Positions 5,887 through 6,100 of a DNA stretch of 6,100 nt are shown piece by piece. The notes below the pieces were generated by a model. It worked only from the letters and a program-made list of their open reading frames with translations. It did no database searches and was not told the DNA's origin. Source of the DNA: Planctomycetota bacterium (GTDB lineage Bacteria; Planctomycetota; Phycisphaerae; WQYP01; JAJZKY01); the NCBI GenBank assembly GCA_021803885.1, contig JAJZKY010000310.1, forward strand, positions 1-6,100, in the 5' to 3' direction. The stretch's first letter is position 1, and each line of letters begins with the position of its first letter. A program made the position numbers and the translations under genes.

Positions 5887-6100
5887 GTTAAAATTCCCGT
5901 TCGTTCTGGCTCAGCCATACCTGTTTCCAAACGGTGGATATGGCCGGTAAGTCGGAGTGGCCACGATTCGCCTACCTCATCGCTCGTCGGCAACCCAACA
6001 CCAACAGAGGGTGGCACATCTCACGCATCGGTCCGACTCATACAATAGTCTAGGCCATTCGAGGGCATCCAACAAGTGACCCCGGCAAACGGTAGCCAAA
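5887..6100 (-). other. helicase upstream region, no gene or clear promoter seen
   Basis: About 214 bases upstream of the helicase, running to the window edge. On the minus strand a TATTGT near 6043-6048 is a poor -10 candidate with no properly spaced -35. I see no coding frame with support. A long untranslated leader would suit a cold- or RNA-regulated helicase, but nothing here demonstrates one. Confidence 0.4.

Overview
The window looks like chromosomal DNA from a moderately GC-rich bacterium, most likely a member of the Planctomycetota. The best evidence is the secreted protein at 2507-3997. It carries helical-repeat signatures (LGDxWWxL, then R-AVYWYRQAL near the C-terminus) that I know from large families of planctomycete proteins. 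The transporter with its small membrane partner, and the DEVD-type helicase, fit the same phylum. I cannot support a genus. I see no mobile element, CRISPR array, tRNA or rRNA.

Layout from left to right. (1) 50-1828 (+) is a sodium:solute symporter (SSS/SGLT fold) with about 14 membrane helices. A 73-residue two-helix membrane protein follows at 1839-2060 (+), with its ribosome-binding site built over the transporter stop codon. The two form a translationally coupled pair, probably a transporter and its small subunit. (2) 2061-2506 is a 446-base gap with a weak terminator candidate (2222-2243) and a sigma70-like promoter candidate (2405-2433). (3) 2507-3997 (+) is a signal-peptide protein of 496 residues, starting at GTG, with a duplicated planctomycete helical module. 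(4) 3998-4503 is a convergent gap of 506 bases with no convincing gene but several GC-rich inverted repeats. (5) 4504-5877 (-) is a complete DEAD-box-type RNA helicase with DEVD in motif II and a basic low-complexity tail. (6) 5878-6100 is the helicase upstream region, in which I see only the ribosome-binding site.

The genes form three separate transcription units: a membrane uptake pair, an exported structural or scaffold-like protein of unknown role, and a cytoplasmic RNA-remodelling enzyme. Nothing in the sequence ties the three together functionally. The points most worth a second look are the internal duplication in the secreted protein, the transporter/small-protein pair with an altered Na2 site, and the inverted-repeat cluster between the convergent genes. 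I do not see a convincing new multi-gene system here.
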